DNA of 64,000 bases from Actinomycetales bacterium (GCA_002919305.1 PKFB01000058.1:119549-183548), one strand, 5' to 3'; shown: positions 10,372 through 19,194, counted from the first letter of the stretch. The notes: generated from the letters alone by a model not told the origin. Numbers and translations: made by a program.

Positions 10372-11901
10372 ATGGAAGAGCTGCACCTTCCGCCGATCGA
10401 CTACGCGGCTATAGCGCCGCTGCTGCTGGTCTTCGGGGCCGGCTGCGTCGGGGTCTTGGTCGAGGCGTTCGTGCCGCGCGCCTGGCGCTACCGCGTGCAG
10501 GTCCCGTTGCTGCTGGCGGGTTTGGTGGCGGCGCTGATCGCGCTGATCTCGGTCGCCGATAAGCGGGTCAGCACCGCGGGGGGTGCCCTGGCCATCGACG
10601 GGCCCGCGTTGTTCCTGCAGGGTGGGCTCGTGGCGCTGGGGATCGTGTCGGTGCTGCTGATCGCTGAGCGGCGCGTGGAGCGGGGCGGCGCGTTCGTTGC
10701 CCAAGCGTCGGTGGTGGCCGGTACCGACTCCGACCGTCGGCAGAGCAGCCAGCCGGGTGCCACCGAGGTCTACCCGCTCACCGCGTTCGCCCTCGGCGGC
10801 ATGATGCTCTTCTGCGCCGCTAACGACCTGGTCACCATGTTCGTGGCGCTGGAGGTCTTCTCGCTGCCGCTGTACCTGCTGTGCGCGCTGGCGCGCCGCC
10901 GGCGTCTGCTGTCCCAGGAAGCGTCCGTCAAGTACTTCCTGCTGGGCGCCTTCTCCTCGGCGTTCTTCCTGTACGGTGTGGCGCTGCTGTACGGCTTTGC
11001 CGGCACGATGAGCTTCACCGGGCTGCGGGAGGCCGCCGCGGAGGCGGGGAGCGAGGACACCCTGCTGTTCCTGGGGATCGCGATGCTGTCGGTCGGCTTG
11101 CTGTTCAAGGCCGCGATGGTGCCGTTCCATGTGTGGACCCCGGATGTCTACCAGGGTGCCCCCACCCCGGTCACGGGCATGATGGCGGCGTGCACCAAGC
11201 TGGCGGCCTTCGGGGGAATCCTGCGGGTGTTCACCGTGGGCTTCGCCGACATCAACCTGGACTGGGAGCCGATCCTGATCGCCGTCGCGATCGCGACCAT
11301 GCTGGTGGGCGCGGTCATGGCCGTCACGCAGACCGACATCAAGCGGCTGCTGGCGTACTCCTCTATCGCCAACGCCGGCTACGTCTTCACCGGGGTGCTG
11401 GCCCTGTCTGAGGAAGGCGTGGCGGGCACGATGTTCTACCTGGTCGCGTACGGCTTCACCGTGCTGGCCGCATTCGCGGTGGTGACCTTGGTGCGGGACG
11501 CCGACGGCGAGGCCACTCATCTGTCCCGCTGGGCCGGGCTGGGACGGCGCTCTCCGCTGTTCGCGGGGCTGTTCACGGTCCTCATGCTGGCCTTCGCGGG
11601 TATTCCACTCACCAGCGGCTTCACCAGCAAGTTCGCGGTGTTTTCCGCGGCGTTGGGCGCTGACCAGGTCACCTTGGTGATCGTGGGTCTGATCTCCAGC
11701 GCGGTACTGGCCTTCCCCTACCTGCGGGTGGTCGTACTGATGTATCTGTCCGAGCCCGCCGAGGACACCCCCACCGTGTCGTTGCCGGGCGTCTTCACCT
11801 CACTGGCTTTGGTGATCGGACTGGTCGCCACCATCGGGCTGGGCGTGGTGCCTGGTCCGGTGCTGGAGCTGGCTGAGCAGGCTTCCTCCTTTATCGGCTA
11901 A
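10372..11901 (+). CDS. nuoN: NADH-quinone oxidoreductase subunit N (first nuo operon)
   Basis: NuoN is the proximal antiporter-like proton-pumping subunit. The 509-residue product has about fourteen hydrophobic helices, with conserved FVALEVFSLPLYLLCAL near residue 160, KAAMVPFHVWTPDVYQGAP near residue 246, and DIKRLLAYSSIANAGY near residue 323. It closes the complex I operon. The polyprenyl synthase gene starts only 16 bases downstream, so it is probably cotranscribed. Confidence 0.96.
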   Translation: MEELHLPPIDYAAIAPLLLVFGAGCVGVLVEAFVPRAWRYRVQVPLLLAGLVAALIALISVADKRVSTAGGALAIDGPALFLQGGLVALGIVSVLLIAERRVERGGAFVAQASVVAGTDSDRRQSSQPGATEVYPLTAFALGGMMLFCAANDLVTMFVALEVFSLPLYLLCALARRRRLLSQEASVKYFLLGAFSSAFFLYGVALLYGFAGTMSFTGLREAAAEAGSEDTLLFLGIAMLSVGLLFKAAMVPFHVWTPDVYQGAPTPVTGMMAACTKLAAFGGILRVFTVGFADINLDWEPILIAVAIATMLVGAVMAVTQTDIKRLLAYSSIANAGYVFTGVLALSEEGVAGTMFYLVAYGFTVLAAFAVVTLVRDADGEATHLSRWAGLGRRSPLFAGLFTVLMLAFAGIPLTSGFTSKFAVFSAALGADQVTLVIVGLISSAVLAFPYLRVVVLMYLSEPAEDTPTVSLPGVFTSLALVIGLVATIGLGVVPGPVLELAEQASSFIG

Positions 11902-11917
11902 GGACGCACTTCGGTGC

Positions 11918-12964
11918 GTGGAGCGGGGATATGGCATCGTGGACACTGTGGTGAGCGCGACACAGGGCCATCCGGAACCAGCCATAGGCATCGATTTGGT
12001 CGATTCCGAGCTGGCGGAGTCGGTCCAAGCTCGCCTCGCCGTGGTCGAACGGCGGCTGTATGAGGTCGTCGAGAGCGCCGATCCGTTCGTCACGGAGGCC
12101 GCTCAGCACCTGATCCGGGCTGGTGGTAAGCGGTTCCGGCCCTTACTGACGGTGGTGTGTGGCCACTTCGGTGACCCGACGGTGCCGGAGATCGTGGACT
12201 CGGCCCTCGCGGTCGAGCTGACGCATCTGGCCACCCTGTACCACGACGACGTGATGGATGAAGCCCCCGTGCGTCGTGGCGCCCCCAGCGTGAATTCCCG
12301 CTGGACCAACACCGTGGCGATTCTGATCGGTGACTTCCTGTTCGCGCGCGCCTCGGATCTGGTCGCGTCTCTGGGCAACGACGCGGTTCGGCTGCAGTCC
12401 CGAACCTTCTCCCGCCTGGTGCACGGCCAGATCCGGGAGACCGTCGGCCCGCGGCCGGGTGAGGACCCGGTGGAGCACTACCTGCACGTCGTCACCGAGA
12501 AGACGGCCTCGCTGATCTCCACCTCTGCTCGCTTCGGGGCGTTGTTTGCCGGTGCCTCGGAGCGGACGGTGGAGGCGTTGGCCCAGTTCGGCGAGGCTAT
12601 CGGGATCGCTTTCCAGCTCTCTGACGACCTGCTCGACATCTCCGCGGACCAAAGCCAGTCCGGCAAGATGCCGGGCACGGATCTGCGGGAGGGGGTCATC
12701 ACCCTGCCGGTGTTGTACGCGTTGGCCGGCGATGATCGGGATGGGGCCCGGTTGCGGGAGATCGTGCGTGGCCCGGTCACCGACGAGGTGCTGCACGCCG
12801 AGGCGTTGGACCTGCTGCGGGGCTCGGAGGCGATGCGACGCGCCTCGGAAACCATGCGGTCGTACGCCGAGCAGGCCCGGCAGACACTCGCCGAGGTTCC
12901 AGACGTCCCGGCTCGACGTGCACTGGAGTCACTCTGCGATTTCGTGGTTGAGCGTCAAGCCTGA
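11918..12964 (+). CDS. Polyprenyl diphosphate synthase
   Basis: This is a trans-isoprenyl diphosphate synthase that condenses isopentenyl diphosphate onto allylic diphosphates. Both aspartate-rich motifs are intact: DDVMDE near residue 112 and DDLLD near residue 239, with GGKRFRP near residue 69. Its position after nuoN, known from other actinobacteria, suggests it makes the menaquinone side chain used by complex I; the chain length cannot be read from the sequence. The start is uncertain: the longest form begins with GTG at 11918, but GTGs at 11939, 11948 and 11951 are alternatives. A GGAGCGGGG stretch lies 11 bases before 11939. Confidence 0.9.
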   Translation: MERGYGIVDTVVSATQGHPEPAIGIDLVDSELAESVQARLAVVERRLYEVVESADPFVTEAAQHLIRAGGKRFRPLLTVVCGHFGDPTVPEIVDSALAVELTHLATLYHDDVMDEAPVRRGAPSVNSRWTNTVAILIGDFLFARASDLVASLGNDAVRLQSRTFSRLVHGQIRETVGPRPGEDPVEHYLHVVTEKTASLISTSARFGALFAGASERTVEALAQFGEAIGIAFQLSDDLLDISADQSQSGKMPGTDLREGVITLPVLYALAGDDRDGARLREIVRGPVTDEVLHAEALDLLRGSEAMRRASETMRSYAEQARQTLAEVPDVPARRALESLCDFVVERQA

Positions 12965-12979
12965 CGGGAACTGATGGTC

Positions 12980-13003
12980 GGCCGGCGCTGGGTCGGCCTT
13001 TAG
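12980..13003 (+). terminator. Weak hairpin plus short T-run after the polyprenyl synthase
   Basis: GGCCG and CGGCC pair around a nine-base loop and are followed by TTTAG. It lies 15 bases after the stop of the nuo/prenyl synthase unit. The stem is short, so this is tentative. Confidence 0.4.
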
Positions 13004-13504
13004 TTCGTATACCTCAAAGCGGATCATCGCGTTCCAGAAAGCAGGACATGCGCTTTTGTGGAACGCGGGATCCGCTTTCTTGTCTAGGGCGTTCATGAAG
13101 CGGTTTACCTGAACGTTCGACAGTAACGCTGCGTAGTGACCGCTTGAGCGTGATTGTCCGAGGGAGACGCTGCGCCTGAGCTTGAACATCCTGAATGGCG
13201 CCTGAATGGCGGGTGTTTTGGGGTCGAAAGTCGAAGTGGTCTCGTCTTGCGATCCGTCACAAAGAGTGCTGAAGTACTGATATTGACAAACTTCCAATAT
13301 AGTACAAAAGTATAATAACTACATTACCGTCGGTTAGATCAGTGACCCAATGCGCAGCGTTGAAGATTGATAGGCATTATGTAACACGGACACGATGTGC
13401 AGAACCAGAAGAAGGTGCCTTCGCAACCCCGGTTGGGTGTTCCCTCTTCCGGCTGCATTTCATATAGTGAAATGTCCTTTCCACCCTGTACTGGAGGTGT
13501 AGCG
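13004..13504 (+). promoter_or_regulatory. Upstream region of the IclR gene with an imperfect inverted repeat
   Basis: This 500-base stretch holds no convincing gene. Within an AT-rich patch, GTACTGATATTG (13274-13285) and CAATATAGTAC (13295-13305) form an imperfect inverted repeat around a nine-base centre. A TTGACA (13283-13288) overlaps its left arm, and a TATAAT (13311-13316) follows its right arm. The 22-base spacing of the two hexamers is too long for a standard promoter. It lies about 200 bases before the IclR start and could be its operator; this is inference from position and symmetry. Confidence 0.4.
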
Positions 13505-14326
13505 GTGGAAGCCAGTCGGCCTGAGCCGTCTGACCTGATACGGAGCGTTTCCCGCGCGTTCCGCGTTTTGGAGGCTGTCGGCGGCGCGCCCGGCGGGCTC
13601 ACCGTTAAACAGATCGCGCGCCGGTGCCAGCTGAGCCTGCCGACCACCTACCACCTGGTCCGCACCCTCACCTATGAGGGGTACCTGACGCGGTGCAACG
13701 ACGGAACGTACCTTGTGGGCTTGGAGGTCGCCGACCGCTTCCGGGAGCTGGCGGCTGCGTTCCGTGCCCCTAGCAGTGTCGAGGCCGAGCTGCGCCGCAC
13801 CACGGGGGAGACCGGCTACACGCATTTCCTGGCCCGCTTCGTGGAAGGCCGAGTGGCCATCACCGCGGTTACCGAAGGGCACCGCTCGCCTCATCTTGAG
13901 GACCTCATCGTCGGTTTCGATGACGGCGCGCACGCCACAGCGTTGGGCAAGGCGCTGCTGGCGACCCTCACGCCTGCTGAACGCCGCAGGTACCTAAACG
14001 AGGCTGGGATGCGGCCGTTTACGCCCGAAACCATCACCGACCCCAAGGAACTGGAGTACGACATCACCCAGCGGGTCGTCTCGGGTGTGTATGTCGAGCG
14101 CGGCCAGTTCCGGCCAGGGGTGGCGTGTGCCGCGACCCATGTCACGCGGCATCTGGACCCGGAGCGTCGGATCGTCCTCGCCTGCGCATTGCCGCTAGAA
14201 GAGTTCGCCTCCCGGGTGGTGTCGCTGCGGCTGCGGCTGCGGAGCGCCGCCAGCAACCTGGCGGCGGTCCTCAACGACACCAACGGCACCGGGGACAGCG
14301 CCATCGATAAACCGATCAGGATCTGA
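13505..14326 (+). CDS. IclR-family transcriptional regulator
   Basis: This is a DNA-binding regulator of the IclR family. The first 80 or so residues form a winged helix-turn-helix (LTVKQIARRCQLSLPTTYHL, then a wing). The rest is an effector-binding domain with the typical VFDDGAHATALGKALLATL-like stretch (here VGFDDGAHATALGKA). The frame is open from 13397, but the GTG at 13505 is preferred because GGAGGT (13493-13498) sits six bases before it; this gives 273 residues. No catabolic genes lie alongside, so its ligand and targets are unknown. The gene is convergent with phoX. Confidence 0.88.
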   Translation: MEASRPEPSDLIRSVSRAFRVLEAVGGAPGGLTVKQIARRCQLSLPTTYHLVRTLTYEGYLTRCNDGTYLVGLEVADRFRELAAAFRAPSSVEAELRRTTGETGYTHFLARFVEGRVAITAVTEGHRSPHLEDLIVGFDDGAHATALGKALLATLTPAERRRYLNEAGMRPFTPETITDPKELEYDITQRVVSGVYVERGQFRPGVACAATHVTRHLDPERRIVLACALPLEEFASRVVSLRLRLRSAASNLAAVLNDTNGTGDSAIDKPIRI

Positions 14327-14380
14327 CCTGCTCCATACCTGACCGCCCGCAGTAGGCCGGCATAGCCGCCCATGACGACG

Positions 14381-14449
14381 TCCCCCGCGATCCAGGGAAA
14401 GCAGTCGCTTTCTGATCCGTGTTGGGGACACGTCCTGGATCGCGGGGGA
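14381..14449. terminator. Multi-branched perfect inverted repeat between convergent genes
   Basis: A perfect 16-base inverted repeat (14381-14396 with 14434-14449) encloses two further perfect hairpins: GAAAGC/GCTTTC with an AGTC loop (14397-14412) and CGTGT/ACACG with a TGGGG loop (14418-14432). Folded, this is a three-way junction. It lies between the convergent IclR and phoX genes, so a bidirectional terminator is the simplest role, although there is no clear U-run. See the separate finding. Confidence 0.6.
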
Positions 14450-14455
14450 TGGAGG

Positions 14456-16549
14456 CTATAAACCAATCTCGCGGTGGTCGCGACGCCACACGCACACCAC
14501 ACCGGGCTTGGCGAAGTCACCGTCGGGCCAGCTGGAGACTGGGTTCTGGACCGACGCACCCTCAACCTCACCCGGGTGCTGAACCGCGATAAACAGAGAC
14601 CGGTTGTCCGCGGTGATGAACGGACCACAAGTCTCGGCACCCACCGGTACCGTCAGGAACTGCTTGACGTGCCCTCGTGCCTCACCCTCAAGCGGTACCG
14701 CGAACAGACCGTCGTTGGAGCCCAAGGCGTTGCCGTCGGTGGCGATCCACAGGTTGCCGTGGGCGTCGAAGGCGACGTTGTCCGGGCACGAGATCGGACT
14801 CACCTGGCTCTTGTCAAAGCCGGCGAAGTAGGTCGAGGGATCATCCGGGTCACCACAGACGATCGGGATCGTCCAGGTGAAGGTCTCCGCGGCGTTGTCC
14901 CCACCATCCTCGGTGATCTCCAGGATGTGACCGTGCCGGTTGTTGTTCCGCGGGTTGACCTCATCGGCGGGAGGCTGTCCCGCGGCGCCGCGGCGGGTGT
15001 TGTTGGTCAGGGTCGCGTACACCTTGCCGGTGTGCGGGTTAGGTTCGACGTCCTCGGGACGGTCCAGCTTGGTGGCGCCCACCCGGTCGGCGGCGAGCCG
15101 GGTGAAAACCAGCACCTCATCGACGGACATCCCCTCAACCATTGAGCGGTTACCGCGTACCAGGGGAATCCACTCGCCGGTACCGTTGAAGGCGCCGTCG
15201 CTGGGAAGCTCACCGGAGCCATCGATCTCATCGGCGCTGGTGAAGTGGAACCGGGCCACGTACAGGGTGCCCGACTCCAGCAGCGTCATATTGTGTTGGC
15301 GGTCGCGATCAGAGTTACCCCGACGCATCCGCTTGTCAGAGACGAACTTGTACAGGTATTCGAACCGCTCGTCGTCACCGGTGTAGGCGACCACCCGGCC
15401 ATCACGGGCCAGGATGATGTTGGCCCCTTCGTGCTTTAGACGCCCCAGCGCGGTGTGCTTCTTCGGGGTCGACCGCGGATTGTGAGGGTCGACCTCCACG
15501 ATCCACCCGAAGCGGTGCGCCTCGTTGGGGTGACGGGACAGGTCGAACCGCTCATCCGCCCGGTCCCAGCGGCGGCTCCCCTCGGGGTAACGGTTGGTGG
15601 TGTCGATGCCGTACCGGGCCAGGGCAGGCTTGAGCTCTTCTGGGGCGCCATCCCCACCCACGAAGTACTGGTTGAAGTTCTCCTCACCCGACAGGATCGT
15701 GCCCCACGGCGTGACCCCACCGGCGCAGTTGTTCATGGTGCCCAGCACCACCCGGCCAGTGCGGTCCGCGGCCGTCTGAAGAAGACGGCTACCCGCCGCC
15801 GGTCCGGTGAGTTCGAACTGGGTGCCCAGGTGGATACGCCGGTTGTAGCGGCGGTCTCCGCGCCGTTTGACGACCCACTCAGGAGAGTCCCGGTCGGCGC
15901 GTTCCAACTCCACCACCGACATGCCGTGCGCCGCCATCGCGATCCGGATCTGCTCGATGCTCATGTTCTCCAGGGAGGTGAAGTCGGGGAACATGAGGTT
16001 CTCGTTGGTGTACTCATGATTGACCACCAACAGCGCCCGCTCGAAGTGCCGATCCAACGGCAACACGGCGACGAAGTCGTTGTTGTATCCGAACTGCTGT
16101 TGTTGCGCCCGGGCGGACTGGCGGTTGATGTCGAACCGCGGCGCGCCCGGCACCACCTCGTCACCCCACTGAATGACGACTCGGTGGTCGTAGCCGTTGG
16201 GCACCACCACGGTGTCCAATGTGTTCGGTGGGACGGGGAAGAACCGGAGAGAACCGTCCCCCCTGGTATGACCGGTGGTCGGTACGGTGGCCGGAGCCTC
16301 TGGCACAGCGGCGCTCGCCACGCTCCCGGTGCCGATCACCAGCGCGCCGAGGACGCCAGCCTTGAAAACCCCACGGCGCGACACCGCCGTGGCGATCATG
16401 TCCGGCAGATAGGGGTTGTCGGAGGTGTTGGGGACCGGGTGGTCACAGGCGTTCCCGCACCGGTACAGACAGGTCATCGTGCTGCGATTGCCGTGTCTGC
16501 GGCGGTTGAGGATGGGAAGGAACCGGCGACGTTCCGGAGAAACGGACAT
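14456..16549 (-). CDS. phoX: PhoX/DUF839-family exported phosphatase
   Basis: This is a secreted alkaline phosphatase-like protein of the PhoX (DUF839) family, whose studied members are Ca/Fe-dependent phosphomonoesterases. The 697-residue product has a twin-arginine signal beginning SRRGVFKAG near residue 57, after an N-terminal stretch with CGNACDHPVPNTSDNP that is common in actinobacterial members. Family-like segments include NNCAGGVTPWGTILSGEEN in the middle and SCPDNVAFDAHGNLWIATDG near the C-terminus. GAGGAGG lies just before the ATG at 16549. A PHO-box-like direct repeat lies about 125-140 bases upstream, consistent with induction by phosphate limitation. Confidence 0.88.
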   Translation of the reverse strand: MSVSPERRRFLPILNRRRHGNRSTMTCLYRCGNACDHPVPNTSDNPYLPDMIATAVSRRGVFKAGVLGALVIGTGSVASAAVPEAPATVPTTGHTRGDGSLRFFPVPPNTLDTVVVPNGYDHRVVIQWGDEVVPGAPRFDINRQSARAQQQQFGYNNDFVAVLPLDRHFERALLVVNHEYTNENLMFPDFTSLENMSIEQIRIAMAAHGMSVVELERADRDSPEWVVKRRGDRRYNRRIHLGTQFELTGPAAGSRLLQTAADRTGRVVLGTMNNCAGGVTPWGTILSGEENFNQYFVGGDGAPEELKPALARYGIDTTNRYPEGSRRWDRADERFDLSRHPNEAHRFGWIVEVDPHNPRSTPKKHTALGRLKHEGANIILARDGRVVAYTGDDERFEYLYKFVSDKRMRRGNSDRDRQHNMTLLESGTLYVARFHFTSADEIDGSGELPSDGAFNGTGEWIPLVRGNRSMVEGMSVDEVLVFTRLAADRVGATKLDRPEDVEPNPHTGKVYATLTNNTRRGAAGQPPADEVNPRNNNRHGHILEITEDGGDNAAETFTWTIPIVCGDPDDPSTYFAGFDKSQVSPISCPDNVAFDAHGNLWIATDGNALGSNDGLFAVPLEGEARGHVKQFLTVPVGAETCGPFITADNRSLFIAVQHPGEVEGASVQNPVSSWPDGDFAKPGVVCVWRRDHREIGL

Positions 16550-16672
16550 GATTCCTCCTCACGTTTAGCGCGACCACGCGGTGGCGCAGGGGGTAACGCG
16601 ACCTACGCGGAGGCGCGACAGGCTACCGCGCCGGACGCTAGGGGTGGCGGGTAGCGCGGTAGCGCCCATGGC

Positions 16673-16689
16673 GTGAACCCGATGTGAAC
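16673..16689 (-). promoter_or_regulatory. PHO-box-like direct repeat upstream of phoX
   Basis: Read on the minus strand, GTTCAC occurs twice exactly 11 bases apart (16689-16684 and 16678-16673). Streptomyces PhoP binds 11-base direct repeat units that begin GTTCAC. The site is upstream of, and oriented toward, a phosphatase gene, which fits. It contains only two units and no third copy was found. Confidence 0.5.
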
Positions 16690-16752
16690 GCTGACTCCCC
16701 ATCCCCATACCTGACCTGCGATGCCCTGCCATATTTCCATGGCACCATTCGC

Positions 16753-16780
16753 TGAACCGAAATGCGAGAAAGTGCGTGAG
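16753..16780 (+). promoter_or_regulatory. Possible ECF-type promoter upstream of the sigma factor gene
   Basis: TGAACC (16753-16758), a 16-base spacer and CGTGAG (16775-16780) resemble the -35/-10 pattern of ECF sigma promoters. It would start transcription a few bases before the ATG at 16791, so the sigma factor could drive its own gene. This rests on pattern alone. Confidence 0.35.
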
Positions 16781-16790
16781 AGTAAGCAGG

Positions 16791-17324
16791 ATGGGGCGGT
16801 CCTCGGCGGAACGACTACGCGCGTTGCACAGCGAACATGGTGACGCGCTGTACGCGTATGCCTTCCGCCTGACCGGCGGTGACCGAGGACGCGCGGAGGA
16901 CCTGGTCCAGGAGACTTTGCTACGCGCCTGGCGTAACCCGCGGGCACTGGACCCGGAACACGGATCGGTGCGCGCCTGGCTGTTCACCACCATCCGTCAT
17001 CTGGCCATCGATGCCTGGCGGCGACGCGACGCGCGGGTAGGGGAGGTGGTGACCGACGCGGTGCCGGAGCAGGTCGAGGTCGACCGGACCGAGCAGGCCT
17101 TGGAAGCGTGGCTGATCGCTGAGGCGCTGAACCGGCTGAGCCCGGCCCACCGAGAGGTACTCCTGGAGTGTTTCTACCGAGGGCGGTCCGTGGCCGAAGC
17201 GGCGGCCCGGTTAGGCATCCCTCCAGGGACGGTGAAGTCCAGAACCTACTACGCCCTGCGATCCCTACGCCTGATCTTGGAGGAGATGGGGGTGACCAGA
17301 GATGAAATGTCAGCGGATACCTGA
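16791..17324 (+). CDS. ECF-family RNA polymerase sigma factor
   Basis: This is a group 4 sigma factor of 177 residues. Region 2 includes RAEDLVQETLLRAWRN and SVRAWLFTTIRHLAIDAWRR; region 4 includes LSPAHREVLLECFYRGRSV and the helix-turn-helix GIPPGTVKSRTYYALRSL. The frame also allows a GTG start at 16776, but the possible ECF promoter just upstream favours ATG 16791. The next gene overlaps by 23 bases and encodes a zinc anti-sigma protein, the usual pairing, so activity is probably released by an envelope or redox signal. The inducing condition is unknown. Confidence 0.88.
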   Translation: MGRSSAERLRALHSEHGDALYAYAFRLTGGDRGRAEDLVQETLLRAWRNPRALDPEHGSVRAWLFTTIRHLAIDAWRRRDARVGEVVTDAVPEQVEVDRTEQALEAWLIAEALNRLSPAHREVLLECFYRGRSVAEAAARLGIPPGTVKSRTYYALRSLRLILEEMGVTRDEMSADT

Positions 17325-18012
17325 CGCTGCGGTGTACGTCCTGGGCGCCCTCACCCTCTCCGAACGGGAAGAGTACGAAGCTCATCTGAAGACGTGCACC
17401 ACCTGCCAAGCCACGGTGGCGGAGTTCGCCTCGCTGCCCTCACTGTTAGGGCGGCTGAGCCCAGAACAAGCCGAGAAGGCCATCGCGCCAGACGCCCCGG
17501 AGGCAGCGCCGTCACAGCAGCGAGAACGCGGACGCGGCCGTAGCCATCGGCGGATATGGCGCACCGCCACCGCCGTGTTGGCCGCCGCCTGTCTGATCGT
17601 GGTGGCCTGGATGACCATGACCGGATGGCTCACCGATCGGTCCGATGTGACCGAACCAACCGACACCCCCACCGCGACCATCGAGATGATCACGATGGAG
17701 CCGGTCGCGGGGCAGCGGTACGTAGGCGCTGAACTGGCGCTGACCACACACCCTTGGGGCACCCGGATCGACATGTTGTGTTGGTACGCGCGCCAGCCGT
17801 CCGCCTCGGACACCGACCCACCGCCCCGGCGGGCGTACCACCTGGTGGTGGTGGGGCAAGACGGGGACCAGGAGGTGGTGTCTTCCTGGCTGGTGGAGCC
17901 GGGTGGGCGCGCCGAAATCAGCGGCACCACAGAACGGTCACTGGACGAGATCGCTCGGGTGGAGATCCACACCCAAGAAGGGCAACCCCTTCTGACCTAC
18001 ACGCTCACATAA
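17302..18012 (+). CDS. Membrane-anchored zinc anti-sigma factor
   Basis: This is the probable partner and inhibitor of the overlapping ECF sigma factor. It has the zinc anti-sigma signature His28-xxx-Cys32-xx-Cys35 in its N-terminal cytoplasmic part, a basic stretch near residues 75-86, one membrane helix at about residues 88-110, and an extracellular domain of about 125 residues resembling C-terminal domains of such proteins. It is 236 residues long. The HxxxCxxC arrangement is compatible with redox sensing, but that is not shown here. The gene converges on rarD, and about 100 bases lie between them. Confidence 0.85.
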   Translation: MKCQRIPDAAVYVLGALTLSEREEYEAHLKTCTTCQATVAEFASLPSLLGRLSPEQAEKAIAPDAPEAAPSQQRERGRGRSHRRIWRTATAVLAAACLIVVAWMTMTGWLTDRSDVTEPTDTPTATIEMITMEPVAGQRYVGAELALTTHPWGTRIDMLCWYARQPSASDTDPPPRRAYHLVVVGQDGDQEVVSSWLVEPGGRAEISGTTERSLDEIARVEIHTQEGQPLLTYTLT

Positions 18013-18113
18013 GCCCGCAGCGCCATTCACAGGCACCAGGAAGACGGTTGAGTCGGTTGCGTGATCTGTGAGCGACCGCACCGAAGAGCGCAAGACCAGC
18101 GCCATGGGTCGCC

Positions 18114-19088
18114 TTATGTAGACGACCCCTCCAGATTGGGTTCTGCGATACGCCCCGCCGACGCGGACGCCGCCGAGTCAGGCGCTGTGGGCTCCGAGGT
18201 CCCCCACCGCTGCCGCCGTCGCGCATGGTGGACCGCGTCCCAGGTGAAGACCAGCAGCGCCAACCACACCAACGTGAAGCCCGCTAGCCGCGCCGCCGGC
18301 ATCTCCTCCCGATAGATCCCTACCCCGATCGCGAATTGCAGGACCGGCGCCAGGTACTGCAGGATCCCCAACGCCGACAGCGGGATCCGGTTGGCGGAGC
18401 CCGCGAAAAACAGCAGCGGCACCGCGGTCACAAACCCAGACAAGATCATAAGGAGGGTGTGTCCCACCGACACCTGTCCGAAAGAGCCGTCACCGTTGGC
18501 GTGGAGCCACCCCAGGTACGCCAGGGCCGGCACCGTCAGGACCGCCGACTCCACCAGCAACCCTTCAGCGGCCGGCAGCCCCAGGGTCTTCTTCGCCAGC
18601 CCGTACAAGCCGAACGAGCAGGCCAGGCCTAACGCGATCCACGGCGGTCGGCCGTAGTCGAGGGTGAGCACCGCCACCGCCACGGCACCGACCCCTAACG
18701 CCAACCACTGGGCTCGACGAAGGCGCTCGCTGAGCACGAACACCCCTAACAGCACCGCCACCAGGGGATTGATGAAGTAGCCGAGGGAGGTCTCCACGAC
18801 TCGGTCGGTGTTGACGCCGTAGATGTACATCCCCCAGTTGACCGAGATCAGGGCCGCGGTAGCGACGATGCCCAGGAGCGTCCGGGGCCGCCGCAGCAAC
18901 GCCGAGATCCAGGACCAGTTTCGTTGGATGGTCAGCAGAACCGCGACCACGGCCAAGGACCACACCACCCGATGGGCGAGGATCTCCACCGGGCCCGACG
19001 GACGCAGCAACGGCCAGTACAGCGGAAAGAGACCCCACAGACCATAGGCGGCGATACCGAACAGATAGCCCCGGCGCAGTTCGTCCAC
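18114..19088 (-). CDS. rarD: RarD-type EamA-family transporter
   Basis: This is a ten-helix drug/metabolite transporter superfamily protein of the RarD type. Two EamA-like halves are visible, beginning with RGYLFGIAAYGLWGLFPLYW and continuing with paired hydrophobic helices; the Asn-Trp-Gly motif SVNWGMYIYGVNTDRVVE near residue 80 is typical. The frame is open to 19157, but GTG 19088 after GAGGTGAGGG gives the normal N-terminus and 324 residues. The substrate of RarD proteins is not established. The gene follows korB on the same strand, with a strong hairpin between them, so it is likely separately transcribed. Confidence 0.87.
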   Translation of the reverse strand: MDELRRGYLFGIAAYGLWGLFPLYWPLLRPSGPVEILAHRVVWSLAVVAVLLTIQRNWSWISALLRRPRTLLGIVATAALISVNWGMYIYGVNTDRVVETSLGYFINPLVAVLLGVFVLSERLRRAQWLALGVGAVAVAVLTLDYGRPPWIALGLACSFGLYGLAKKTLGLPAAEGLLVESAVLTVPALAYLGWLHANGDGSFGQVSVGHTLLMILSGFVTAVPLLFFAGSANRIPLSALGILQYLAPVLQFAIGVGIYREEMPAARLAGFTLVWLALLVFTWDAVHHARRRQRWGTSEPTAPDSAASASAGRIAEPNLEGSST

Positions 19089-19161
19089 AGCCCTCACCTC
19101 GTTGTGATGCGATATCCGGCCGTTTCCTCTGCCGACCGGCGGCCGCTGACTAATCACACGG

Positions 19162-19194
19162 CGAGGCCTCCCGGCAGGACTCCGGGAGGCCTCG
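19162..19194 (-). terminator. Strong hairpin downstream of korB
   Basis: A perfect 13-base stem (CGAGGCCTCCCGG with its complement) closes a seven-base loop, 15 bases beyond the korB stop on the minus strand. No T-run follows, so it may be a GC-rich actinobacterial-type terminator of korAB or protect the mRNA end. Confidence 0.65.

Noticed and set aside
8850..10373. 507-codon minus-strand frame opposite nuoM
   Set aside because: His/Gln/Arg-rich shadow of nuoM with no family likeness. Similar shadows lie opposite nuoN (10291-11520), the second nuoM/N (37265-39151) and rpoC (62222-63850).
13283..13316. TTGACA and TATAAT as a standard promoter of the IclR gene
   Set aside because: The hexamers are good, but the 22-base spacing is too long for the housekeeping sigma factor; it was kept only as a regulatory region.
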